A DNA stretch of 64,000 nt, taken from contig CAMZMU010000052.1 in assembly GCA_947311845.1 (NCBI GenBank), positions 141,189,733 through 141,253,732 on the forward strand, in the 5' to 3' direction. The DNA comes from Poa pratensis. Taxonomy: Eukaryota > Streptophyta > Magnoliopsida > Poales > Poaceae. Every line of letters starts with the position of its first letter. The first letter of the stretch is position 1. This document shows, one piece after another, positions 33,950 through 43,918 of this stretch. The translations under genes were made by a program, and so were the position numbers. The notes below the pieces were generated by a model. The model was not told the DNA's origin. It worked only from the letters and a program-made list of their open reading frames with translations, and did no database searches.

Positions 33950-35168
33950 TCACGAACGTCGAGCCTTGTTTGCTAATCTACCGGTACCCACCGCAGCCAT
34001 GTCTATAATTTCCTCTAGGATCGTCGGGCAGCTCAATAATAGGTGCCTGAAATCGTCGGTTTCCCGGATTTGAGCGAGCACGCCATGGGAGGACATGAAA
34101 CCAAGGCAAGCGTTCTTGAGTTGCACGCAGTGGTGCTGCTCTGCTAAGGCAAGTGAGCTTGCAATTATGTCTACGTCAATGCTTTGGCATAGCTTCCTTG
34201 GCACATTGCACTTAGCCTATCCAGTCCATACCGATCCGCGGCGACAAACAGGTGTTGCAGTGGCGCACCCTTAGCAACACCACAATTATCAGGGAAGGTA
34301 TCCGTGTAGATAAAACGAAGAAGTGCCCGAAAAATAGCCGGCTCCATGTCATCGATCTTGATTTGCCTAGTAGCGTTCTCCTCCATTGGACCAAAGAGCT
34401 CCGCCCTAAACACCGGCGATCGTGCAGCCAGGATGCACCTATGAGCATGGAACAGTTGGTCACCGACGCTGAATGTCACATCCGCGCTTTCCTCATCCTT
34501 CAACATGGCTACCAACTGGTTCTGCAGGTTCGACGGGGGCACGACGACGTTGCTTACGTCTTCTGGACAAAACACACCTGATTGTGAAGCGGCCATCGTC
34601 AATGGTGCCCGGCATGGACTTGGCGTAAAACTTAGGATAGCCCCAATAACAACCTACACGCTCGAAGGTATGCGCTACCGGGCTCTTCCGTACAACACTG
34701 TTGCCAGATTTGTCCAATAGACTCAGAGTGAAACGAGGCCAACACATGTGACTTGCTGAGCCATCGCCCTTGCGGCCTTGCCCCTCCTGCCTTCGCCATG
34801 GCTAGCAGCTTGGCCCCATCGGACAACGACGGCGAGTACCTGTCAAATAGTACGTCGTCGCGATCCCTGACGGACACCGTCACTGCGGCGCACGATACTC
34901 CTCTGCATAGACACACGAAGGCCGAACAGTACAAGTAGTCTTCGTCCTCCGTTTGTCCGTCGGGATAGAAATTGATGCTCCAGTCGTAGCCGCCGGCGCT
35001 GAAGATGCTCGAGGAGACGTACTCGCCGGCGCCCATGCCGTCTAGCTGCCAGTAATTGGTGACCTCGAAATCGTGCGCCGCAGTGACGGTGTCCGTCAGG
35101 GATCGCGACGACGTACTATTTGACAGGTACTCGCCGTCGTTGTCCGATGGGGCCAAGCTGCTAGCCAT
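33950..35168 (-). pseudogene. MATH-BTB gene, broken, with inverted duplication inside the MATH domain
   Basis: Minus-strand member of the MATH-BTB (BPM) family, CUL3 substrate adaptors. The start is ATG at 35168 (MASSLAPSDNDGEYL), about 110 bases below a TATA box. The first half of MATH reads AAHDFEVTNYWQLDGMGAGE and YDWSINFYPDGQTEDED. Then a 164-bp inverted copy of the gene's own 5' end interrupts the domain (34733-34896). MATH resumes in another frame (RFTLSLLDKSGN, WGYPKFYAKS, about 34550-34735). After a shift near 34580 comes BTB (SADVTFSVGDQLFHAHRCIL, RSPVFRAELFGPMEE, DDMEPAIFRALLRFIYTDTF, VAADRYGLDRL). Another shift near 34195 leads to the BACK-like end (SIDVDIIASSLALAEQHH). The gene cannot make a full protein. 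The BTB part is close to that of the gene at 38913. Confidence 0.85.
34733..34896. repeat. Left arm of perfect 164-bp inverted repeat
   Basis: Base for base the reverse complement of 35070-35233; I compared all 164 positions and found no mismatch. Includes the ATG region and 5' leader of the MATH-BTB pseudogene. Confidence 0.95.
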
Positions 35169-35233
35169 GGCGAAGGCAGGAGGGGCAAGGCCGCAAGGGC
35201 GATGGCTCAGCAAGTCACATGTGTTGGCCTCGT
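35070..35233. repeat. Right arm of perfect 164-bp inverted repeat
   Basis: Original copy carrying the pseudogene's start codon (35166-35168 on the minus strand) and leader. The 173-bp spacer 34897-35069 holds the first half of the MATH domain. Confidence 0.95.
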
Positions 35234-35277
35234 ATCGTATGTGCGAGACTTTCACATCGTGTGCACTCGTAGCCGTG

Positions 35278-35287
35278 TTATATATAC
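35278..35287 (-). promoter_or_regulatory. TATA box of MATH-BTB pseudogene
   Basis: Minus-strand TGTATATATAA, about 110 bases before the ATG at 35168. Confidence 0.5.
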
Positions 35288-35619
35288 ACGCACAAAGGAG
35301 TTGTTGTATTCTATACGGACATGGGATCCGGTACATACAGGGATACCGAACATGAATAGTAATTGATCGGTATGGGTTCTTGTCGGACTATAGACCTGAT
35401 CACTTCCAATCAATAGGAACAAACTACAGAAATTTCATTTTCTCATTGCCCTAGGGAAGCCAATATGGCGGCACATGTGTTAGCTAGTCATTCGGAGGGG
35501 CCATTGTTAACTGTCTGGCAAGAGGAACCTCCTGATTTTATTTGTGCTGTAATAACGGATGATGTATCAATAATTCATAAGTAATAAAGTGTGCCTTATA
35601 TTAAAAAAATATAGACATC

Positions 35620-36044
35620 ATATTTTTTTTGAAAAGGGGAATAAGACCCTCGTCTCTGCAATAACAGATGTGCGCGACCCTATTTATTGTGTACTTCATG
35701 ATATAAAAATATTACAGATTATAAGGATCCCACGAGGTCTATACATAACCCTATATATATTAGGAGGCATAGGTCTCGATTTTTCTCTGGTTTTTTAGCC
35801 TCCGCATGATTTTCCCGTGCCGACACACCTGTCCGCACGAGACTTCACTTGGATTTTCCTGCTAGGTCGAGTTCGATGGCCCTGAGTTTCGATTTGTCCG
35901 GTTTTTTGATTTTTCGTGCGGTGACGCGTGGACTCGTGCCTTGCAGGAACCCATGATTCATGTCCTCACATGGTGTGCTCATTGCTATCCAGGAAACCGA
36001 CGGATTCAATCACCTCACGACAAGTTGCCCTTTGATTCTAGGGG
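35620..36044 (-). mobile_element. 5'-truncated LINE insertion
   Basis: On the minus strand this ends CCCCTTTTCAAAAAAAATAT. That is the same kind of 3' end as the LINE ending at 47930, which also has GCAGAG followed by GGG and then CCCCTTTTCG before its A-run. Flanking AAATATAGACATC occurs at 35607-35619 and 36045-36057, a perfect 13-bp target duplication. The 425-bp body has no coding domain. Confidence 0.7.
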
Positions 36045-36094
36045 AAATATAGACATCGTTGCTAAGGGAACAAGTTTTAAATGATATTTGTCAT

Positions 36095-36300
36095 ATGACT
36101 TGTGTATACACTATACAGGAATTAGGGCTCGAAAGATTCATATTGGTGCCATATGTTTTGTAGTCGAATCTTTCCTTGCAATATTTATCTAATTTTGGTT
36201 CGTGTGAACAATGTGGTTTTAGAACCAACGGGCAGCACTATGGAGCTTTGGGCCTTTGCATTCAGCCTAACCAACACATATACGATATGTATTATTTGAT
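36095..36300 (-). repeat. Dispersed repeat copy 2 (uninterrupted)
   Basis: Reverse-complement homologue of 3697-3828 plus 4553-4655. It lacks the 724-bp retroinsertion and a second copy of the target sequence, so it represents the pre-insertion state. Confidence 0.65.
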
Positions 36301-37576
36301 CACATATCATAGTCCAAAATAGATTGGAATTTCTCACTAGCACCTATCAAAGTCCAAAACATTGGAATTTCTAGCGTAGGTCGTTCAATCATCTTGGACT
36401 TTTATTATTATTAGGGATAACTAGACCTCAGGTCAAGAAAAAGAGGGAGGTTTTTTTGTTTTTGAGGAATGGATATTTTATTGGGGAAGGGGGTATGTAG
36501 ACATTGTTTGAATCACGACATAGCCCCGTTGTGCTGTGCCTTACTGGAAAACGAGTTGTGCAGGTGTCAAAACACGGAAACTGTACCTGGCTCGTATACT
36601 GGTGTCTACTTACAACAATGGGCAAACCAAATGATACTTGCCAAGGGAATTTGTATACCGATTGTCTCCAAAAAAAAAAATCAGCAAACAAGCCAAAAAA
36701 AAAGTATTCGGCAAATATATTGTCTACATGTTCCCTTGTTAGCACGCCGAACGACTCCGTTACGGCGCTCGGGTGTTTGCCGAGTGCCTAACGGCGGACT
36801 TCGTGGCACTGTTATGGTGAATCCAACACTAGGTGGCGCAGCTACGTCTACTCTATTATATTAAGAAAGAACGGATGTGAATTACATGATTAGAGATAGT
36901 AAAATTGATTGGGACGGGCTAGTTTTGTAGAGAGTGGCAAAGCCTTGTAGTTGTAGGAATATGCCGAAAATAACCATGACAGCCACACCAAAATATTTGA
37001 AGGAAGCAAATATTCTGTTTCTTGTTGGAACACATTTTTTTGTTTCCACTTATTCGGTTTCCTTTCGATTCCATTTTTTTTTCATATTCCCTTTATGTTC
37101 TTTTTTCGTGCAAAATTCGGAAACTTTTCGCTCCGTTTTCTTTCCTGCGTGGTCAAATATGCTGGCGAGGTGTCTCGTCTTACGCCCGAAATTTATGCCT
37201 TTTAATAATAAATGTTAATAGTATTTAAACATAATAGATAAAAATACAATGGTTGTTTTTTTAGCGGAAAATACAGTAGTTGTTAGTACTTGTTAGTAAA
37301 CTTCTATATTCGAGGCCACATCCCGACGGTGACAAGTGTGGTCACACTGTTTGCTCGGCTTATGGGGTCAGTTATGAAAGTGCCTCTGCAATAATGGCCT
37401 TAGTTGTGGTGTAGTGTTAGGAAAACCGGGACCAAATCACGAAAGAAAAAACTACTACCAAATTGGTCTACTCGATGAGACAGAATATGGCTAAAATATT
37501 ACACAAACGACTAACATGACGAAAAGTCACATGTCATAAATAAACGGTTTTGCTGGTTCTCAATCGCATGAGAATT
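36301..37576. other. Intergenic / unrecognised repeat DNA
   Basis: Contains two A-runs (about 36668-36710) and a TTTGCCGAGTGCC motif near 36777 that is often seen in grass DNA transposons, but no element ends. At 36847-36870 the minus strand reads TCTTTCTTAATATAATAGAG, a possible Helitron 5' end. Confidence 0.35.
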
Positions 37577-37826
37577 AACTTAGTTCTCAATCGCGTGACG
37601 TCATCAGTTGCAAGTGGGGTTGCAACTGATTAGAACCATTTGATTTGCTTCGAGATTTGATGATGTCATGCGATTGAGAATTAAGTTATATCTCATTCGC
37701 CTGAGTTGCAAGTGGACTTTCAACTGCTTCACATCGTTCGATTTGCTTTGTGATTCGTGCTAATCATGAGTTGCAACTTAACTTGCAACTGGGATTGATG
37801 ACATCATGCGAATGAGAACTAATCTC
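37577..37826. mobile_element. MITE-like foldback element
   Basis: The left arm (TTAGTTCTCAATCGCGTGAC, then GTCATCA and a GTTGCAAGTGGGGTTGCAACT block) pairs with the right arm at about 37768-37826. The right arm reverse-complements to TTAGTTCTCATTCGCATGAT, GTCATCA and GTTGCAAGTTAAGTTGCAACT. The arms are about 55 bp with several mismatches. A second internal copy of the ATTGAGAATTAAGTTA end near 37670 suggests a compound structure. The exact ends and target duplication are unclear. Confidence 0.6.
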
Positions 37827-37994
37827 GATTGAGAGTTAGAGAGACCATAAATAAATGAGAGGGCTTTGATGTGCTGGATCACTACTCCAACCAGGGTGGG
37901 CTTACAACAGTGACGACTGACGACTTGCCATACAAGTCTACCGGAGAGACTGTGACAAGTCAAAACACGGAAACATGTTCATCTCAAAATAAAG

Positions 37995-38034
37995 GGTACG
38001 AATTGCCCAGGTCCAAAAAAAAGGTACGGATTGC
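37995..38034. mobile_element. Tail-only retroinsertion scar
   Basis: GGTACGAATTGC (37995-38006) and GGTACGGATTGC (38023-38034) flank only CCAGGTCC plus eight A. This fits a target duplication around an extremely truncated poly(A) retroinsertion. Confidence 0.5.
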
Positions 38035-38193
38035 TTATCGTATATTATGTCCATATTTTTTTTAAAGGACTCGATCTCTTCGCTGGATGTTTTTGTATGT
38101 TTCCGTGAGCATCCTTTCTAATCTCCTTTTTTTTTAGATTCTTTCTAATCTCCTTTAACATTAATAAAAATACACGGTTTTCCCAAAAATAAA

Positions 38194-38580
38194 GGAGATA
38201 ACTGCAAAAAACATCATATTTGGGGCAATTTTCGCAGAAAACCGCCGAGATACGAATTTTTGGCAAAAAACCACCGAGATTAAGGCACGGCATGGCATGA
38301 AGCACTGACTCGCTCGGTTAGGCGCGCTAAGGGTAATTATGACAAGTTGGTCCACCAGAATTGGGGCAATATTTGCGGCAAACTACCACTTCTAAGGCAA
38401 TTTTGAAGATTACAGTGGCCCCGGCATGTCAGAAAATGCCCTTAGCTCGCCTAACCGAGCGAATCAGTGCTTCGTGCCACGCCGTGCCTCAATCCTGGTG
38501 GTCTTTTGCCAAAAAATTCGTATCCTGACGGTTTTCTGAGAAGATTGCTCCAATTGTGGTGGCTTTCTGCAATTATCTCC
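38194..38580. mobile_element. Foldback MITE with arms over 150 bp
   Basis: The left end is GGAGATAACTGCAAAAAACA, and the right end reverse-complements to GGAGATAATTGCAGAAAGCC. Both arms run inward through GGATACGAATTTTT-type, ACCACC-type, GAGGCACGGC-type and CGCTCGGTTAGGCG blocks to about 38330 and 38445. The loop is about 110 bp. No ORF. The long TIR without transposase suggests a Mutator-like foldback MITE. The flanks are A-rich and a target duplication cannot be fixed by eye. Confidence 0.75.
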
Positions 38581-38912
38581 TAAAAAATGCACGGTTACTT
38601 GAAAAAACTTCTTGTCAAATATACTTGCAGAGCACGTACGTCTACTCTCCCCTAGCGATATAATACCGAGGATAGAGGAACGCGTGAAAATCTCCCTATT
38701 CGGTATCCTCCAGTCTTGGCAATGGAGATCGATCTGGTCAAACTCGTAGAAAACGTACGCCTCCGCTCTCCATCCCTATCCATGCAGAGCTTGGATCTCT
38801 CCGGGCGAAGCGCTTCCTGCGCTGGACGTGGCTGAGACTGTCGACAAAGCGGTTCCTCGCGCGTAACAATGCCCAGGCGGCGGCGGCCTTCCCGCACCAA
38901 GACTTCGCGGCC

Positions 38913-40030
38913 ATGCTGGAGGATGACGACGGCGCGGACGTGACCTTCATCGTGGGAGACCGTGAGTTCCGCGCCTACAGGCGCGTTCTGGCCGCGGGGT
39001 CGCCGGTGTTCGCGGCGGAGCTGTTCGGCCCGATGCAGGAGACCTCCGCGCGGCACGTGAAGATCGACGACATGGATCCCGCCATCTTCGAGGCGCTCCT
39101 CCGCTTCGCCTGCACGGGCGCGCTGCCCGACGGCCTGGACGTGGACGGCGTGGCGCCGCTGCAGCACCTGCTGGTCGCGGCGGACCGGTACGGGATGCAC
39201 GGCCTGATGGCGGCGTGCGAGTGGAGGCTCTGCCGGAGCATCGACGTGGAGACCGTCGCGAGTACGCTGGCTCTGGCCGATCAGCATCACCGCGTGAAGC
39301 TCAAGGACGCCTGCATCGGCTTCGTGTCCACCAAGAGCGTGCTCTGCGCCGTCAGGGAGACCGAGGGGTTCGCTCACCTCGTCGAGACCTGCCCGCTCGT
39401 CATGGTGGACATCCTCGAACAGAAGCTGCCATCGCGGGTATGTACCAGTAGTTTCTTCCTCCCGTCATATGTGATCTCTTGCCGTAGTTTCATATCATCT
39501 CATTGTCCCTTTTGATCGGCATGCTCCAGGTGACACGGATCCTGACCCTGTGTGGGACGGGCCTGGCGCTGTGCGGGAGAAGCGCTCACCGGGGCCTGAC
39601 CCGGGTCCAACAGGGCCTGACCCGGTTCGGGAAGAAGGCCTACTCGTTCTCTTGCCGTGCCGACGTCCAGGAAGCCGGCATCGTCGTGGCCTTTGTCTCC
39701 GTGGTCGGCCTTGGCGTGTTCATAATAATCAAAATCGAGGAGAGCCGAGCCCAGCAAGAGCAGTCTTTGCTCGATCGACGTTTCCAAGAGTTTCGGGCTT
39801 TGATCGCCCGGGGGCAAGAATCTCCCTTCTCCTCGCCGGTTCCCTCGGGCGTCTCCACCATTATTTGCTCGCCCGGCAGTACCTCTCGTCTTGGCTCCCC
39901 AGGGTCGGTCTTGGCGCGCTCGGCCGTCTCCGAGAGTTCCAGGAAAATGCTTGGCTCAACTCAGACATATGAGCCACTAGTCGACACTTCGAGTAATTAT
40001 TATTATTATTGTAATTTAGAGGCAGATTAA
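38913..40030 (+). CDS. BTB/POZ-BACK protein with C-terminal membrane segment (2 exons)
   Basis: Exon 1 is 38913-39437 and exon 2 is 39530-40030, 341 residues. A 92-bp intron has donor GTATGT and acceptor CTCCAG, and splicing keeps the frame. Residues 1-115 form a BTB domain of the MATH-BTB type (GADVTFIVGDREFRAYRRVL, GSPVFAAELFGPM, DDMDPAIFEALLRFACTG, LLVAADRYGMHGL). A BACK-like helix region (SIDVETVASTLALADQHH) runs to about 175. BTB binds CUL3 in this family. The MATH domain is absent: upstream frame is open but has no in-frame ATG and no MATH residues. Exon 2 encodes a hydrophobic stretch AGIVVAFVSVVGLGVFIIIKI (about 224-244) followed by a charged EESRAQQEQSLLDRRFQEFR, so I predict a tail anchor-like membrane segment, unusual for the family. 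Without splicing the frame ends at 39513. No damaging mutations are visible. Confidence 0.75.
39438..39529 (+). other. Intron of the BTB gene
   Basis: GT at 39438 (CGG^GTATGT) and AG at 39528-39529 (CTCCAG^GTG). Phase 0, T-rich before the acceptor. Confidence 0.7.
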
Positions 40031-40068
40031 GGATTTCGAGCTTTACATTTAGTTCTGAACCTATTCAC

Positions 40069-40120
40069 AAGCTATTACGAGAAAAATCCCCGCAAAAAAA
40101 AAAGCTATTACGAGAAAAAT
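40069..40120. mobile_element. Tail-only retroinsertion scar
   Basis: AAGCTATTACGAGAAAAAT is present at 40069-40087 and 40102-40120 (19 bp, identical; it shares two A with the tail). Only CCCCGC plus an A-run lies between, as expected for a poly(A) retroinsertion truncated to almost nothing. Confidence 0.7.
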
Positions 40121-40208
40121 AGCCTTTTGTGTTTGAACTGAATCAGGATATTGTGCGGCATCCTTGTTCTTCTACTACTACATCATTTGCTCGTTCTATA
40201 TATTGGAA

Positions 40209-42020
40209 CTAGTAGGCTATGGCGCGGCGGCGCCGCGCCCGTAGTGGTAAATCTATTGCGGTCTTGCAGTGGTCGTATAAAAGTCTTGTCTTCACCACCA
40301 ACCACACAAATTAACATCTAACAATAATGTAAGATAAAAAAAGAGAATAAGAACCAATCAATACTAATCAGAAATAGAAGCATCATAAGAATAGAAGTGT
40401 ATATTTAAATTGATAGTGTTTGGTCTTGTCTAAGCATCAGGAGTTTCTGAAATGTGAAATGTTGCCAATGCTCTCGGCTTGGTCATTAGGAGGCCCCAAG
40501 GAATGGTGTTATTCTTGGACGATGCCCCTTAGTCATCATATGGACTTCAGAGAACTCTGCGATCACTTCTCTGACTCCTGACGCGCCGGTTACTCCACAA
40601 ATATTGTCGACTTGACCGATGAAACACATGTATTGTCAGTTCTCCATATATGCTTCTAGTATGCCTAGTTCCTCAGAGCGCCAACAGTTAAGTCATCAAA
40701 TCCAATGGCAGTAGCATAGCATCTTCTGCCTTGGTCCCTTACACCGGCCTGTGCATTAAAGCATTCAGAGATATGGTTAACTAAGAGTAAGCTACACTAT
40801 ATCAGACGAAAAATGTTAAGGCATCGCTGAACCTCAATTTGAGATAGAGGAAGAGCCCCAAAGAACATTGGACAAACTTCACATGGTGTTACAAACCTGA
40901 CATGTCATTTTTTTCTATATATTTTCTGTAAAGCCTATAGGAAAAGCGAAACATCGATTATGTGACACATAACCAAACTATGGGAAGTAATATGAAATAC
41001 AATAACTACCATACAGTCTTGAGCAAAGGAAATGCTGAACAGATCGTACAAACTATAGCCATTGGTGTGTTGTACCTATTATACCTACTAATCATGAGAG
41101 CACCTACTTTGCGTGCACCATTTGGAAGGAAAATTACAGACAATGCAAGGAAAAAGATGAATAATAATCCATACAACATTTAATCAATTATTAGCCCGAC
41201 ATAGTTTTTCTTGTATGAGCGTACATCATCAACAAATAAAATGCCTCCACGCTCATTGGTAAGAATCTAAGAAACTCCATCCCAAGAAGATTTCCTAGTT
41301 CATATGCAGGCTTAACCTTTCAACTTAAAGAATAGCCTATCAGTTCAATGGCGGTGTACTGGATAGATATCAAATAGTTGAGTTAAAATGTTCTGATGAG
41401 CATTATAATAACTAACGGTTTCCTCACTATCTTTAAGCTTGTATAGATAGACTGATACTAAACACGCGTATACTTTGGCACGACATATAAGAAAAGACAA
41501 AATACATACAAGATGATGCATTATAATTCCTAGGAATAAATAATCTTTGGATTGCATTGATAATCCTCGGCGGCAACAAACAAAGATAAATTAGTAGTTA
41601 CGAAAAAGACTTTTGTTAGAAGAGAAGGCACTCTCATTAGAGATGGGGTAATGTAAGTTAGATCTGCAGTTGGTTGGTTGATTTTCAACCGCCCGCCTCT
41701 TAAATAATTTCTTGGTAGGTATATAGAGTTTTGAATTATTGGATCACAAGATTTTTGGAGCGCCAAAATTTGTCTTTTTTACATAGGTCACAAAAAAATG
41801 TATTTTTTGCGGAATTTTTTATGCTAACATGGAATGTCCTGAAGTATATCCGAAAATTTTAGTTTGAATTTCTTGACATTCTGAAAATTGTAGTTTGAGC
41901 AGTGGATGCATCTGCACCCATGACCCGATATGGATTTCCCGTAGGGAGAGGATTCATTTACCTCGGTTTGAAACTTTAGTGAGCATAGATAGCTGAAATT
42001 GAATAAACTTTCATAGTAGA
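40209..42020 (-). mobile_element. Non-autonomous Helitron, 1.8 kb
   Basis: On the minus strand it starts TCTACTATGAAAG at 42020, preceded by A, and ends CTAG at 40209, followed by T: the A|TC...CTAG|T insertion rule. Eight bases before CTAG is a GC hairpin, GGCGCGGC-x3-GCCGCGCC (about 40221-40239). The body is AT-rich with no helicase, Rep or other recognisable coding region. Confidence 0.7.
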
Positions 42021-42021
42021 T

Positions 42022-43135
42022 TCAATATCTGCATCGGCTGCACTCGATGCCTGGCTCGCCCTGGGCTAGCTGGGCATGGGGTACCATCGGCGGGCCGGTC
42101 GTGGCTGGGGAACGGCGCCATGCCGGTCCGCACTGGAACGCGCTCGCGGCGTTGATGCCGCTCTACAAAGACATCTCCTCGCCGGCTGTCGGGGATGGGA
42201 GGCGCACCTGCTTCTGGATTGATGACTGGCTCGGCGGCGGTGCGCTCTGCCACAGGTTGCCCGCCCTCTTCTCCCACGTGCGGCGCCCGCTCGCCTCTGT
42301 CGCCGCGGTGATCAGGGGCGGGCTTCGCGCCGCCCTGGTGCCCCGCCTCACGACAGTGGGGGAACGCGAACTCGCGGCGATCTCCCCCGCCATTGCCGCG
42401 GTGCGCCTGTCGGATGCTCATGACTCCCGCGTGCTTACTCGCTGCCGCAAGAAAGGCGGCGCCCTGGACGTGGGCGCTCTGTACCGCCTCCACCAACTTG
42501 GCGGCGTCGAGGCGCCGTTCGCGGCGTTCGTCTGGGACGGTTTTGCGCCCTCCAAAGTCAAGTTCTTCTCATGGCTGCTGGTGCACTCACGGATTCAATC
42601 CCGTGCTGGCCTCCTCAAGAAGAAGGTTCGGACGGCGGCGGAGGCGGTGTGCCCCATCTGTGTCGATCCGTGCGAGACGGCGACGCACATCATCTTTGGC
42701 TGTGCCTTCGCGGCTCGGTTATGGGCTCACGTTGGAGGTCGCTTCCTGCCAAATGCTGATGTCCGTGGGCTGCACGGATATGATCCTCCGGCGGGCGTGC
42801 CAGCGACGGTCTCTGCTGTTGGAACCTGTGGAAGCACCGCAATGGATGCGCCTTCCGTGGTGATCGACCTTCTCTGCCCCGCCTGCTGGCCATGTGTCGT
42901 GAAGACGCCGTTCTTTGGAGACACCGGGCGCCGCCGCGCGTCCAGGATGACACAAACAGCTGGGAACCGATCCTTCGCAACCCCTGAGTAGCTTCTGTGT
43001 CGTACTCCATTCCTCTGCTCTTTCTTCTTCTTGTAACCCCCTGCTGTAAAACATCTGGCTTTTGAGCCTTTTTATTCGAATGAAAATTCAGGTGGGAATC
43101 TCTCCCCCCGGTGACCATTCAAAAAATAATAATTA
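42022..43135 (+). mobile_element. 5'-truncated LINE, C-terminal fragment
   Basis: Contains only the end of ORF2, followed by a short 3' UTR and a weak A-rich tail near 43123-43131. It begins right after the Helitron at 40209-42020, which may have inserted at or near its left end. No target duplication could be identified. Confidence 0.7.
42047..42991 (+). pseudogene. LINE ORF2 C-terminus with zf-RVT domain
   Basis: A 314-codon GC-rich frame. It shows the segment seen after RT in plant LINEs: VGDGRRTCFWIDDWLGGGAL, then FAPSKVKFFSWLLVHSRIQS and the zinc-binding zf-RVT motif CPICVDPCETATHIIFGCAF (C-x2-C...H-x4-C), then ARLWAHVGG. RT and endonuclease are absent, so the copy is dead by 5' truncation. 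After about residue 245 the sequence no longer resembles the family, suggesting a frameshift before the stop at 42991. The base composition is much more GC-rich than in the next LINE, so the two belong to different families. Confidence 0.8.
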
Positions 43136-43904
43136 TAGTCACACATTCATGACGATTTAGAAAATAAATCTTCCACTTCTGTTGAATGCAAATGAAAATA
43201 AGTCAAAAATCCTGCAAGGGAAGAAAAGGTAAAAGTAAGCATCAAGATGACTTGTGCACCTCACACAAGCGATCGGGCCACTTATATTACCGAAATTACT
43301 GTGCAGAAATCTCATGATAATTTTTACCATCTAAAATTTATTTGATGCTACGTGCAGTTTGTATCCAATAAATACATCGATGCAGCATCTATGGCATTGT
43401 CTACATGACAAACTGTACTTTAAATTGGAATAAGTGAAGAACTAATACCGGCAATTAAACTGCACGGAAACTAATCAATACCAAAAATGTGCCAACCATA
43501 CCTTTGACAAAATGGACTGTTTGAGACTATATATGTCAGATTTACATGAAAACACATGACACAGTGCAGAAGTACGTAAGACCAATACAGCTTTATGTTG
43601 TACAAAAAGTAGAGTGAGCATGCCTGAGGACAAAAAAACAGTTGCACTTATACGAGTTGGCAAGATATTGCAATACTCTCATCGAAATAGAAAAAAGGAC
43701 AATTACCTAGCCATCCATAACAGCAGTACACCAGTGAATTACATTCAATTCCATCATAATTCAGGTGAGCAAATTGAGTTCCTCACAACCGAAGACAAAT
43801 AATCGTATAAAATGGGAAGGACATTCAGTTAAGTGATATTGCAAGTGATATTGCAGTCATTACCAGAAAACATAATGTTGCAGATGGATTAATCAAGATC
43901 GTAT
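43136..43904. other. AT-rich intergenic sequence
   Basis: No gene. A short duplicated AAGTGATATTGC unit occurs at 43832-43855. Confidence 0.35.
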
Positions 43905-43918
43905 AAGATGGTGGTGTA

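Noticed and set aside
36740..36800. CACTA-like TTTGCCGAGTGCC motif
   Set aside because: A single motif without CACTA termini, TIRs or 3-bp target duplication.
38652..39377. 241-codon minus-strand frame opposite the BTB exon
   Set aside because: GC-rich antisense shadow; the plus strand holds a clear BTB domain and the antisense product has no family features.
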